Source: Rhizophagus clarus
Lineage: Eukaryota > Glomeromycota > Glomeromycetes > Glomerales > Glomeraceae
Assembly: GCA_015698045.1 (NCBI GenBank)
Contig: BLAL01000250.1
Location: 620,001-684,000, forward strand
Length of the DNA: 64,000 nucleotides
Direction: 5' to 3'
Shown: one piece after another, positions 12,501-24,874 of the stretch
Layout of the letters: every line of letters begins with the position of its first letter
How positions within the stretch are numbered: the stretch's first letter is position 1
The notes under the pieces: model-generated
What the model was told of the DNA's origin: nothing
Seen by the model: the letters and a program-made list of their open reading frames with translations, nothing else
The model's database searches: none
Program-made: the position numbers and the translations under genes

Positions 12501-13090
12501 TTATATACAGTAAATGGTAGGTAATAAACCAGATGAATTTTTTATGTTCCACCTAGTGAATTCAAACTTCTTTAAACTCATAGGACAATCGAATGGTTGC
12601 AAAGTGTTTGATCGTTTGATTAATTTTCCTTTATTGTATAATTTTTTCAATATGTTTATAAAATTGAAATTATCAACATATCGATAAATATAATTACACA
12701 AGAAATTTGCATTAATAACAAGTAAATTTTTGCAACTTTTGATGTGATTTCTGAGTGACAAAAGAACTTGTTGTTTAAAAAATTGACATTGATAACGTTC
12801 ACAACCCCAAAATAATATCCTTGTTTTGAAACTATTATTTTGTATAAACTTAGACAAGTGGTACATCTTACTCCTAAGAATTCACATACTTTGTCATTAC
12901 AAGCTATGTATTCGTAGTTATTTTTGGATATTCCACCGGGTGTTACATTATGGCATACTTTATTACAAAAAAAATAAGCGTATTCTTTGAAGCAATGAAT
13001 ACAAGATTTTACACGAAGATGATTATTTCGACGAATTTCTTGAAATTCTTTACAATTTTCGCAAGGCGTTGCTAAATTATTTTCAGTCAT
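12501..13090 (-). pseudogene. Cys-rich protein gene with one frameshift
   Basis: The frame starts at an ATG at 13090 and encodes repeated cysteine pairs: CENC (about residues 10-13), CIHC, CNKVC, CEFLGVRCTTC, all in the style of zinc-binding folds. Near 12800, within a T4G4 run, the good frame jumps by one base. The second frame continues with GCERYQCQFF and H-x3-SC, then a basic tail ending at 12501. Read across the shift, the two halves make one sensible Cys/His-rich protein of about 195 residues. A single-base deletion in the homopolymer, or a sequencing error there, is the simplest explanation. Family unknown; no DNA- or RNA-binding role can be assigned from sequence alone. Confidence 0.5.
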
Positions 13091-13389
13091 AAGTGATGTA
13101 GGTATAAGTGGTCCTCTATATCATTCTTGATTTGCTGGAAATCTTTCATCATCCATTTTGATTAAAATTTTATTTAATGGAATTGAATTGTTAATTGAGA
13201 TCTGGTAAGATACTGGCTAGTTTTATACAAAAATTAATACAAAATTAGAGCGCAAGCAAGTGTGAGAACCTGAAACAGGATCTACTACAATAGTTAAATT
13301 AATCAAATAATATATATTGAAATGAAATTATACAGTTGGAAGAGGAAAAATATTGAATGCAATAAAAATTTCATGACTTTTTATTAATC

Positions 13390-14400
13390 TCTCAGCCCTA
13401 TTGGTTCTACCTTTTTCTGGTTATATATACCCCTCCAATAATCCCTTTTGTGGTGCAAAACTAAAATCTTTATTTCATGCCCCAAACTCAACAAAGTTAA
13501 CACAGTAGTTTTCTTCTTTAACTTCTTATTAAGCTACTGCATCCTTTAACTCTCAAATTTCATTTGATTGTTCAAATGCTACACCATGCCAGTGTTCTAC
13601 CTGCTGTTGTAAGTGAAAAAGCTATTATTGTAGCTGTATATTTTGTTGGACTAACTCTTCTTTCTCTTTGCCTTTACTGCATATCCAATGATCAAGAATT
13701 TCTCACAAACTTGGACCTCTTCTTTTAAAGTTTCATTTTGAACAAAATATTCAGGTGGCAGCATTTGCTAAGGAAATTTCTTCTTCTTAGGAGGATCTTT
13801 ATGTTATTATAAATAAAGAAGCAGTGCATAATTTTCTTACTGTAGATATTTTCCCTCTTTTTATTACCTACAATACTTCTTGGAAGAACTTCTTGTTACT
13901 CTCTTTAGAATGAAAGTAGCTACACATATCATATCAAAAATCAATAAAGATAAATAAAGAATGGAATAGTGGAAAAATCAAAATCTCTAAAATCTTAAAA
14001 ATTTTAAGAATGATAATACATGATGGATAAATCCAGAAATCTTTCACAATATACCGCTAATTTCCAATCCCATAAATTGTAAATTTTATAAAACATTAGT
14101 TGTTCACTCTAATTTTTAGTTCCTCATCACAGTATCTCTTTATCCCTAATTAGAATAATTGGCCAGTACTAGCTTTATGCAGGCTTATAAATGTACCCCT
14201 TTATTGATAGGTCCGCCTGTCTGAAAGTTAGTATTATACAAGTGGTTCTCATTTGCTGGATGTTGAAAGTGTGTAGTAAATGAGAAATTTAAAGTTTTCA
14301 TCAGGGTGATAACTAAAGAAGAAAAAACTGTTGGTGTAGTAATCATATGAAATTGTAGGAATTAAATAGATTTTACTGCACTTTTATAATATCTAATAAA
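13390..14400. mobile_element. Decayed LTR-retroelement remnant
   Basis: At 14314-14328 a purine-rich tract (AAAGAAGAAAAAAC) directly precedes TGTTGGTGTAGTAATCAT. The same arrangement occurs at 45917-45950, where the LTR is better preserved. The 13990-14330 side also shares text with 45640-45930 (CTAATTTCCAATCCCATAA). On the minus strand, 13400-13800 shows broken Glu/Gln/Lys-rich frames of the kind seen in gag-like coiled coils; that part is weak. Here the LTR is only about 70 bp long before it becomes unrecognisable. Confidence 0.45.
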
Positions 14401-15699
14401 AAATTCATTTAACTGAAATGCTTATTCAAATACTTTTTTGTCTTTTAATGGTTTTCACTTCTTTGTATTTCTTTAGGTCAATTCTTTTCTTATAAAAATT
14501 TATATTTAATTAAAGATAGTTATTTGTTAAAACTATGAAATAACTATAAAAAGTAGAGTTCCATCTGGTTCTAATATCAGGAATGAGCCCTAATGATTTT
14601 ATATTTAAAGCAATACATTGTTGCTTAAAATGTTCTTTTCTTTAAGGAAATGCATTGCATTAAAAAATGTTTTGTAAAAATTATATACTAATTAATTGTT
14701 TCTTTTATTCTTTGAAATATAAATCTGTACATCTTTATCTCTTTTGGTATTGTACACTATCCAACTTACTATTATTGATTCCTATAGAAACTGTTAGTTT
14801 ATTTTAATTTCATATAAGTGTATTTATATTAGTACTTTTTACAAGTTGGTAATTAAAGAACTTTCTTATTTTGCAAATATATTTTAAAATTTAGTTATAA
14901 TTGCTTTGTTAAGTATCATAATGATAAGTATTTATAAATTGTTAAAATAAAGTATTTCCTATATTATATTTTTCATTTGACTAATGCAAATTTATTTATT
15001 TACTTCCATAATGTTGAAAAATCAGATTAGCCAATATGTTTTACTGTAATAAGTTTCCATATATATTATTTGTTTTCATATATTACAGAGTTTTCTCCTA
15101 AATCAAATTTTGTCACACTAATTCTTCATTTTTAGTTGTATGTTATTAAAAGGAACAATTTTTAAATTATAATTATAGTGTATAATTATTGAGAATAAGA
15201 TTAAGAATTAAAATATTTCTGGAATAAAACAGTCTTATATGAAATAAATGTAGTGGTGCGTTTGAAATTTCCAGTGATAATTGTAACTTTCACGCACCAC
15301 TGGAGAAGTGAACAAGCTAATGTTAATACTGGTTGGGAAGACACTATCGCTTGTTCTATTGTTATAAGTAACATAATATATGAATATGTGAGGAGGATTG
15401 AATGAACATTAGATATTGTCTTAAATTGCCTTCCTAACCCCAATTCACTAATTTTCTTATAGTTCCTTCTTAAATATCTATAATGGTGATCTGATTATTA
15501 AGTTTTGCTTAAGAGTTTATTTATAATAATGTGTCTTTATATATTATCAGACTGGTTCATTACAAATTATCATTATTATTATGCTTAAAGGAGCCAACAA
15601 CTCTGCTATACAATATTCTATCACTTCTATGCTTGTTTTAATATTGAGTTACTTGAATGCTAACTAATTGATATATAAGTATTTCACAAGTCATATATG
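14401..15699. other. A+T-rich noncoding stretch
   Basis: No feature is supported. The small minus-strand frame at 15201-15443 has no recognisable motif and no conserved counterpart. Confidence 0.45.
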
Positions 15700-18600
15700 A
15701 AATAAGATTGTGTTGTTAACATTTTTGTAATTTTAATCTCTAAAATCTTTTGTAGTTATCATTTATTTGATAATTCTAACATTCGAACTATTAAAAAAGA
15801 AACCACCAACTTTAAAACGTAAGAGACAATCAAGATATAATACATCTAGCATACCGCCCATAGGTGCACCAAGTTGGTGCTTCAAATTAAAATTTCATGT
15901 AATTGTATTTAGATGACTATAATTCCATCCTTAACTGTTAATTGTTTACCATCTAGATTTTGCCTGATGTACACCTTCTCTTCCTGTAAGGTATGCCAAT
16001 GCATCTGAGAGTTTAAAGCAATTGACAGAAACTTACCAAACCCTCCATAAGTATTACATTAAAAATCCCTACCATTCATCAAATAGAAAAGATTTTATGC
16101 GGCAAATAATAGATAATGTTATAATTTGAATTCTCCTTATAATATTTGGTTAATTTCAAATTCCATAATGCCTTTTAAATTACATATATAGTAAGCAGCT
16201 GACAGTGATATCCTCTTTTGAATTATAATATTTTAAAAATATAATCTTAGACAAGAATTAAGCCATATACTGTATAAGCATATGTTAAAACATGAAAGAA
16301 TGATAACACTTTCAAGAAGTCTTAAATAAACTTTAATAATAAATTTATTCTCACATTACATCTTTAGTGAATAGAAAGTTTTACCATATATTTATTTGGT
16401 TACTGATAAAAAATAGATTTCTCTTTATTTTACCAAGATATAAAAGCAAAATTTTTCGCGAAATTACATAGATGCAATACTAAAAGTATTTGAGTAATTC
16501 ACTAGTCTGTTTCACTAGCAATATCATGTAACTTGATGAATATAGAATAACATTATCATCTTAGATAAGAATCAAGTCATGCAAGATCCATGCCATCCTC
16601 TAACACGAATTCTGGTGGTTGTGATAAAGAATACCAACATTCTTAAAAGGGCTTTAAAAAGTTAATCCTATTAACAATTTTGTTTTAAGACTAAATCAAA
16701 ACTTCATTGGTGCATAGTCTAAATCTACAATAATGCAGCCCCATGATCTTTTCCATAATATGTTGAATTATCTATCAATTGAGATAAAACTCACAAAAGG
16801 TCAAATAAAGCATGAAAAAATTATTCTCCATCTTTTATAAAATTTAATGATATATTACTTTCTAGCATAGATTTGATCAGCTTCCAATTTGACACAAGCG
16901 GTTTCATTAAATTTAAAGAAATAATTCTATTTGTTAAATTTATAGCCTCCCAATATCTGAGCAATTTTGATAAAAAAAATATATTGGCCTCCTACCAGTA
17001 ATATTTCTGATCAAAAAAAAAAAAAATTTTTATTGTTGTTTATCATTGAACAATAACTATAATTTCATCAGATAAGTGTAATTCATAATAAATTACAACT
17101 CTGAATAATTCAATTTGTAATATTATGGAACGATACCAAGACACATGTTATCTATATCTTTAATTAAGTCGTTTGTTATAATAATGCATGAATTCATAAC
17201 TATTATTGTTAAATTTATACTGAGAAGAATAAGCTTATCTGTTCTTGTTTATTAGTTTATGTATTTCTTGACATTTAAAATATGTTTGTTCATCAATTTA
17301 ATAAAATCAGTAAAATTATTATAAAAAGAAAAAATTAAAAATGTAAAAAAATTAAAAAAAGGGAATGAGAAAAAAAAATCTTTTAAATTCAGTTAGTGAC
17401 ATGGCTTAGCTCAATTTTTTTATTATCATTCTACCCCATCAGATTTGTGGCTAAGTATAAATAATAAACATGGCAAATTTTCATTATCAGGGCCAATAGA
17501 TTATTAACCAATTTTTAATTTAATTTTAGTATATACAATTTTATTTAAATATTTCACCATATCTGATATGCTTTGTTGTCACTCAAAAAAATTCTAATGA
17601 TATGATAATCTATCAATAATGGCTTTGCTATAATCAGTCATTTGTCGACAAAATTCTAATTTTTCCATTTAAGGTTCTTCCGTTTAATTCAAAGCCTTCT
17701 TCTGCATGATAAACTTAATAAATAATTATTCATTTATTTATTCGTCATCATAAATAGTAGGTATTAGATATGCTTAGTATATGCATATTGAAAATTTTAT
17801 AGCCACGATTTCATGCACACAGCCGATAAATTTCCCATAGTCTTAATAGTATACAACAAATAGACTACTAGTGATGTCATAATTAATTTGACTTTTTACT
17901 TTCTTTATAGTAGTCATTATCGTATACGAGATCATTTACTTTTTTTGTATACTAATCATTTAATATTTCACGTGATAAAGTAATAATTTGTTTGATTTAA
18001 CCTAACTTATTTGTTGGTTTATATTATTTTATGAATTCTGACAAATTATAAAAAGTATCTTTTTAAAAATGTAATTTTTTTTTGTATAAATAATTTTTTT
18101 TTTTTTTACTTTATTTATTAGAGATCAATTTTTATATAATATAGCGATTACACGAGAGGTATTGTGTGCAAATGCTTGCAAGATCAATATGACTTACTTT
18201 TTGAGAAGAATAACTGAACTTTATTATAATGATATATTAAGGTTTTTTGGTTTAAATATTCTAAAAGATTTTTTTTTTGAAGTCATAATACGAAAAAAAT
18301 ATATATATCCATAAGCTCATAAGATTTATGATAAATTACATAATAATGAAAAACTCGTTATACTACACAATAAAGAATAAAATTAAATAAGAAAAAATGC
18401 ACTTTATTTATTAATTGGTTAAATACGAAAGAAAAAAAAAATAAATAAAATACAAAAAAAAATAATCATTTATAAAACATAAATATTCATATAAATTTTA
18501 AAAAAATAATTTTAAAAAGAAAAAAATATGAAGTTCGGATGGAAGGATGGAAAAGGAGTAGATGTTAATGATATTAATTTCTGGTTATTCTTTTGAGAAG

Positions 18601-19374
18601 ATTGACGTGGTCTCAAAAAATCTTACCAAAGATTTATTATAAATTGATTATTATATATTTTATGTTATACTTGCCACTTATCTCCTACCTTTTCTTTAAA
18701 GTTCGAAATTTAAATTCTTCGTTAAGCCCATTGACCACAATTTTTTTCCTAGATCTTACAATTGTTAAATTGTTATTATTACGTGAGTTAAATGAATTTT
18801 GATAATAGTTTTACTAAATCGTTGGAAAAATAAAAATTTTTTGTGAAATTGCGCCTGTCTTTCAACACATGATTTATCTTTAAAAAATTTCAAAGGAGAT
18901 GTAGATAAAACTCTTTGCTTAGTAATGTTATTTCAAGGAAAAAAATAAATTTGCTATATATCTATAGTTATAAATAATAGAAATAAAAAATCAGATATAT
19001 TAGAAATTACAAAATACACTAATAGGTGTAACTACATAGAAATAGAATCTATAGTTTGGATATATGAACACCTAAAGAACTTCAAAATCAGTATCTTAAA
19101 ATACTATCATAAATTTCATTATTGATTTGCTTCTTTTCCTTTAATTTTGAATTCCTATCCAAAAATTTAAACATTAGTTAATTAATTCCTCTCTTATAAA
19201 AAAGTTCTTCGAATATGGGAACATGTATTTGTTTATTGGCAAATAGATTAAATCACCATGCTAAGAAGTATTCAGTATTGTCTATAAAATACACGTAATA
19301 CTATCTACTACGCGACGTCCTATTGATGGCGAAGTCTACTTACTACTTGCCTTTTCCTTATAAATCCATTAAAC

Positions 19375-20110
19375 GGTTACGGCACGATTTCCTGACATCA
19401 ATTTTCCCGACGTAACCTTTTCCTGACAATGATTTCCCAACAGGACGCAATCCCGACTAGACATTTTCCCGAATAAGACTTTTTCCCAACATGACATTAT
19501 CCTGATGATAGATATCCTGACGAACAAATTCCCGACATGACAATTTCCCAAAATCAAATTTCAAAGATGATTTACAAAAATATTTGATAAATTTTAAAAT
19601 ATTAATTTAAAGCTAATAAATAAATTAATAAAATAAATATTTAAAAATCATCATAATATTTTCAGCTAACTATACTATTATTTAAAAAAAGTATAGTTAT
19701 TTTGTTTATCTATTTGTATTAAAACCTATTTGTATAGTTATGATTATCAATAAAACAATTAAATTTACAGAAAATTAATAAATACAAAATTTTCAATTTA
19801 ATAATGTGTTATTGTTAAATACTATAGACAATTAAATTTACAGAAAATTAATAAATACAAAATTTTCAATTTTATAATGTGTTATTGTTAAATACTATAT
19901 ACTTAACCAAAGTTACATCTTTCTATAAATTGATTTTGAGAAATTGTCATGTCGTGATATCGTCTGTCAGGATATTTATTGTCGGGATAATGTCATGTCG
20001 GGAAAAAGTCTTATTCGGGAAAACGTCTAGTCGGGATTGTGTCCTTTTGGGAAATCATTGTCGGGAAAAGGTTACATCGGGAAAATTGATGTCGGGAATC
20101 GGTCCGACAA
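19375..20110. mobile_element. Foldback element with GTCGGGA-rich arms
   Basis: Two inverted arms of about 190 bp (19375-19560 and 19930-20110) flank a 370-bp A+T-rich core. The arms are arrays of TTTCCCGACATGAC-type words on the left and their complement GTCATGTCGGGAAA on the right, with the words in mirrored order. The frames predicted across the arms are repeat artefacts. No transposase is visible, so this looks like a non-autonomous foldback or MITE-like element. The arms share with each other far more than with any other part of the window. Confidence 0.7.
19756..19901. repeat. 73-bp direct repeat, two copies
   Basis: Two adjacent units (19756-19828 and 19829-19901) are nearly identical, differing at only a few bases, in the core of the foldback element. 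The near-identity implies a recent tandem duplication, younger than the divergence of the arms. Confidence 0.85.
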
Positions 20111-20816
20111 CGCCATTAAACATACATTAATGTAAAAATAAAAAATTGTCAAAAAGTAATCTTTGTTGAGAAAGCATTATATCATGACAGCTGTAATTCA
20201 AGGAGTTTAAAATTCTTCTTCATTGCTCCACGTGACGCAATCAAAATTTGCAATTATGAAATAGCCAAAATTCAATAGATTATCAGCGAGGCTCGTTTAT
20301 ATAAAATTTTTGGTTATTGATATAAATTATTAATAATAATAACCAAGTTAAAGAATTTATAAAAGATAAAATAAACTATATACAGTAATCAATTACACGA
20401 TACATTTTTTACATTTTTATTCTTTAGGCAAGATAAATTATTTGCTTTGCTCTTGAGAATGTATATAACGAGAGTCAATAAAAAGGCAGATTTGTTCCGT
20501 GAGTTATGATAAAAGAGTTAGAAAGTGTACAATAATTAGATAAGAGAAGAAATTTAAGCTATTTATTTCATTGTATAAATTGGACGTGGCTTTATAATAG
20601 AATAAATATTCATATTAAAGGATATAGATTAATTAAAGAAAATACTTAATAAAGTCTGACTAAATTAAATTACTTGTTATCCGAAGCTTTTATATGCCAT
20701 ACATTTATACAGATTATATTTACTATAACATTTATCCATTGTATCTATGTCCAACACTTTAACTAATAAAATTATACACGAAAAAATTTTCTACGCGATA
20801 TAAAACTTAAATAAAC

Positions 20817-22694
20817 CTATGAATTATTAATATCGATATCAAATTCAAATTCCTTAGTGATGTACTCTGTATTTAATTTAAAAAAATAATATAAATAATA
20901 GTGATACTTTAATATATTATTAAAAACACCAATATTTTATTCACCTTTGTTATGGGGTTTATGAAGCTTATTATAATCTATACCCACATCAATATCAAGT
21001 TCAATTTCGTTCGTGAGATAGTCTAAAAAAAAAAAAAATGTACAGAAGTATATATTTTAATTAAGATATAAAACATTAATATAATAAAAAGGAAATTTGT
21101 TAATTAATCTACCATTAAATTCATTGTCACGTAATTTTTTCCTTTTAATACTTTGGCCTATTATACATATGTAAAGTTTTTTTAGTTGATTTACAATAAT
21201 ATAATAAAATTAAATATTTATAAATACCGTTATCATTATTAATCAAATTTGCAAACTTTCTTTTAACTTTGAAAGAAATAATGTTAACATATTAAATAAA
21301 TCAAAATTGAATATTTACATTAAACATAATATCATAAAATTGTTTACCAGTTTCTAAATTTATAGACCCACTTCTTGAACTCATTAGAGACATCGCGGAA
21401 TGAATCATCTCACTTAAAGGTCTACTCTTGTAAATGGCACCTGGATTATTTTTTGACACAGGTCCAATATCTAATGATTCTACAATTTTAGTTGAATTGT
21501 TATTTTGGGAACTTTCTATTTCATTAACAGATATATTTTCGATCTTATTTTTTATATCTGCAGCTCTTGGCCTTTTCTCTGGATCAAAATGCCAGCATTC
21601 TTTCATTAAATCAATATAACCATCAGGTGCATTTGTAACGATTGGTGGCCGTAAACCATCACAAATATCAATGATAAGATATGCATCATGATTTCGATCC
21701 CAAAAAGGTCTTCTACCTGTCATAAACTCCCACATAATCATTCCAAAACTATAAATATCCGAAGCTTTAGTATATTTTTGCCCTCGAAAAATCTCTGGTG
21801 CCATATAAGAAATAATGCCATAGTTCTCATTATCATTTGTAGATTCAGTTGCGGATTTACTTATGCCTAAATCACCTATATATCCTCCGGATACGCTAAA
21901 AAAGATATTTCCACTATGAAAATCTCTGTGAATAATATTCACATCATGTATATTTTTAAGTCCACGTGCTATATCAATTAAATTACTCAGCTTTTTATTC
22001 CAATTAATATTATAAAATTTATTATTTAAATAACCTATTAAGTCACCTTCATTATAATATGTCATAATTATCATAATATCTTTGGTAATAGGATCTTGAG
22101 TAATTCCAAAATAACCGCTAATTTCTTCATGGTCAACCTTTTTTTTTGAATAAATCTGATAAAATATCTGGAGCTAATAAAATAAATCATTAATTTATTA
22201 TCATTATTACATTGAAGGTATAAAATATCACATATACAGTAATATACCTCATTCAGTTCCTTGGACGTAATGTTTTTAGAATTATTGAGCTTTTTAAGAA
22301 CAACTGTACGATTACTGTCTCGAATAATTTTCTGACCATTTCTTATAATCTCATCCCAATTAATGATTGGACCATCAACCCAAGTAGCTTTATAAACTTT
22401 GCTAAATCCCCCTTGGGCAATAAATTCTATATTTTTGAATTGATCATAAGAAACAAACTCCATTTTACCTTCTGTTATAGTAACATAATTACTTTGAGTA
22501 TATCTAATAAAATTGTCAATGATTTTGTTTTCGCTTTGTTTAGGCTTAAGTATTGTCTTTAAATTGTAACAATAGCAACAAATTTGGTATTCTACGATAA
22601 AAAATTTTCTTTTTTTATTACATTCTTTACATTTCTTATATTTAATCTGCTTTTTATCGTTAATTACCGTTTGTTCTGGCTGACTTAAAGACAT
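20817..22694 (-). CDS. Protein kinase, TKL-like, paralogue 2 (494 aa)
   Basis: Six exons: 22694-22248, 22173-21348, 21266-21228, 21157-21113, 21022-20945, 20866-20817. The introns are 70-90 bp; the first is phase 0 and the other four phase 1. The joined frame gives 494 residues. Landmarks: CKEC...CCYC at 22-42; glycine loop AQGGFSKVY near 93-101; lysine K134 in VVLKKL; HRDFHSGN at 231-238; DLG (not DFG) at 250-252; APE present. The DLG variant keeps the magnesium-binding Asp, so activity remains likely. The last two exons each encode a Y-[LI]-T-[NK]-E motif. Upstream of the chosen ATG the frame stays open and still resembles the paralogue's first 17 residues, but the paralogue's ATG is AAT here, so the start has moved downstream. 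Function as for the gene at 8208-10131. Confidence 0.87.
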
Positions 22695-22950
22695 GCTGTC
22701 TGGTAATAGAAATTTAACTTTATGTTTATAGTTTGGTAATTGTTGATTATTTTTGAGGCAATTAAAAATTTTCCAATTTATATATGTATTTTCAATAATA
22801 AAAATAATAAAAATAGTAAAAATTGTATGAATTGTAGTGCAAAAGCTTCTACTGGAAAAGAAACCTAAAACTGTAACTTAGAAAATGAATTCTTGACAAT
22901 CAACTCCTTCGGAGAATTCTCTCGTACAATGTAGGACAAGATTAATGCAG

Positions 22951-23660
22951 TTTGTAATTCCAACGGACAAAGAAAAAAACTACTCTCATAACCTTTTTGT
23001 GATATTAAACATAAAAAAATTTTTTTTTTTTGATACAATAAATGAAACAGTTATTATTCATTTGATTGTTACATAAAAATATCAAATTCTTATAATCAGC
23101 CTTTGTTAAAGTAAAAAAGAAAATTCAGCTATCAAATTTTAATTAAAAAGTATCATTACACCATGTCGCTTTGTTTTAGTAAAATTATTAAGCGCAGTTA
23201 TATTGTATATAATGAAACTGCATCGAATAAATTGTAGATCTCTTCTAAATGGAAGATCTCATCTAAATGGAATGTTTCGTTCGAAAATCGAAAATCTTAA
23301 TTATTGTAGATGGAATGTTCTGACAATAAACATATGCAAGTGTATTGTGTGTGATTCCCTGAATAATTGTTTACGTAATTACATTAAAAATTGACTATCA
23401 GCAGAAAATTTTTAAACTAACCTTATTTCGCAGTCAATCACTGATGAGGCACAGCAGTTATGATTGAAAAAAAAAGTTTTGGCAAAAAATATCATCTGAG
23501 TAGACTATCATTTGACTAAATAATTACGTGAAACTTAACATAAAACTGACAAAAAAGTCATTTTGCTGACAAAAAACTCATTTCTCACCTGCACAGTAAT
23601 TTTAATTTATATTATTAGAGTATCAAAAGCAAAAATTTATAAAACCACATTTTAATGATT
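22951..23660. other. Intergenic
   Basis: A+T-rich. 23530-23590 holds a short imperfect direct repeat (CTGACAAAAAAGTCATTTT / CTGACAAAAAACTCATTTC). No gene is supported; the frame at 23203-23394 is not convincing. Confidence 0.45.
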
Positions 23661-24257
23661 TATCGCCGTTTTCAATTTAGTGCGATCAGGCAATTTTTAA
23701 GCTGTATCACATTCAAGATTTTCATGTGATGATCAACATTAATAAACCAATGAAATTATTTTATTACGCGTATTCAACAATAAGAAACATTGTTATCCAA
23801 TAAAATTATTTTTATCACGTGATTAATTTCGAACGAAAAAAAAATGCTTTATAAAAAATAAACTGTTTATTATGACTAAAGACCTTATAACACATAAATA
23901 AAAGTTCTAATAAATACTTTTTCTAGCTCTACAGAACCAATAAATTATAAATATAAACTTTTCTCTTAAGAGTTTAACATTTTTTCTACGCTAAATTATC
24001 AAAAAAAAAATTAGTTAAAGAGAAATCAAGGAAATTCAAAAAGCTTCATAGCTGAATACCAGCTCTTACTTGGTAAATATTATATTTTTAACTTTGTAAA
24101 TATACAGATTATTGTAAATACTTTGGAAAATCCAAGGGTAATCACAAGTAATCCCACTTAACTAAGAAGTTTTATTAGAAGCCTTTGTAAAAAATTAAAC
24201 TAGATTTTCTCATAGTCACACAACCATGCTGATCGCACTAAATTGAAAATGGCGATA
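23661..24257. mobile_element. Non-autonomous DNA transposon, TA-flanked
   Basis: TIRs of about 27 bp with one mismatch: left TCGCCGTTTTCAATTTAGTG (23663 on), right the complement of TCGCCATTTTCAATTTAGTG ending at 24255. Both are flanked by TA, the target duplication typical of the Tc1/mariner superfamily. The 590-bp interior has no coding potential, so the element is a MITE-like derivative. It ends about 400 bp upstream of the conserved BTB promoter block. Confidence 0.65.
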
Positions 24258-24654
24258 ATATTAACAGTTAATTTCTTTTTATAAATTACTTTTTTTTTTT
24301 TATTTTCAAAGTATATAATGAATTTACATTCTAATTGTAACCAATAAAGAAACTTTTATACTCCAACTGATTATTTTCTCGTGAAAATGTGATTATCACG
24401 TACTTTCATTTTTTTACAAAAAAACCCAGTAGTTATTGTATATAGTGAATTCTCATAACAGATATTGCCAAGATTCATATTTATTGTATTTATTTAAAAA
24501 AAAATTTATTGTAAAACCAAATATGAATCCTATTGTTATTTACTAAATCAAACTAAATCAAAAAATCCGCAGATACAACAAAGAAAATAAATAATATTCT
24601 ATATAATGAAATTAAAAAAATAATGATTTATCAAAAGTTTTTTTGAATCCGGCA

Positions 24655-24821
24655 ACATGTGTACGTTATTGAGGATCATCATAAAATAATATAAATAAAG
24701 TTAAATTTTTAACTTTATTTTATTCTTTGCGACAAAAAAAAATTTGTGAAACCGCATAGGCTACCTATTGTAGCAGCAGCAGCAGATCTGCAGAAAAAAA
24801 TATTTAAGAACATTCTGAAAA

Positions 24822-24859
<38 letters not shown>
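24655..24859 (+). promoter_or_regulatory. Conserved upstream region of BTB gene, with T19A16 palindrome
   Basis: Blocks here recur in the same order upstream of the inverted twin (58860-59035): GTGTACGTTATTGAGGATCA at the far end, an ACCGCATAGG-like word, and CAGATCTGCAG at 24783-24793. A run of 19 T followed by 16 A at 24825-24859 comes next. The start codon lies 15 bp after the A run. Because noncoding blocks are conserved as well as exons, this probably includes the core promoter or 5' untranslated region. The T/A run could exclude nucleosomes or form a hairpin in the transcript. Confidence 0.6.
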
Positions 24860-24874
24860 TTTCAATAATATTAA

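Larger units (their letters stand above)
15700..22950 (+). repeat. Tandem segmental duplication, copy 2
   Basis: This is the downstream partner of 3370-10450. Between 16.0 and 18.5 kb it is noncoding. It then carries the inverted-repeat element at 19375-20110, which copy 1 lacks, and ends with the kinase paralogue. The part upstream of the kinase start (about 22860-22930, TTCTTGACAATCAACTCCTT) still resembles copy 1 near 10365 (CTTTGACAAGAATTCCTTCA). Confidence 0.7.

Noticed and set aside
16570..16990. Possible minus-strand coding relic (ECWYSL, AQILGGYK words)
   Set aside because: The words are short, interrupted by stops and do not align in order with the kinases or TLDc domains.
19369..20130. 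Two similar small proteins on opposite strands
   Set aside because: They are translations of the mirrored arms of the foldback element, not genes.
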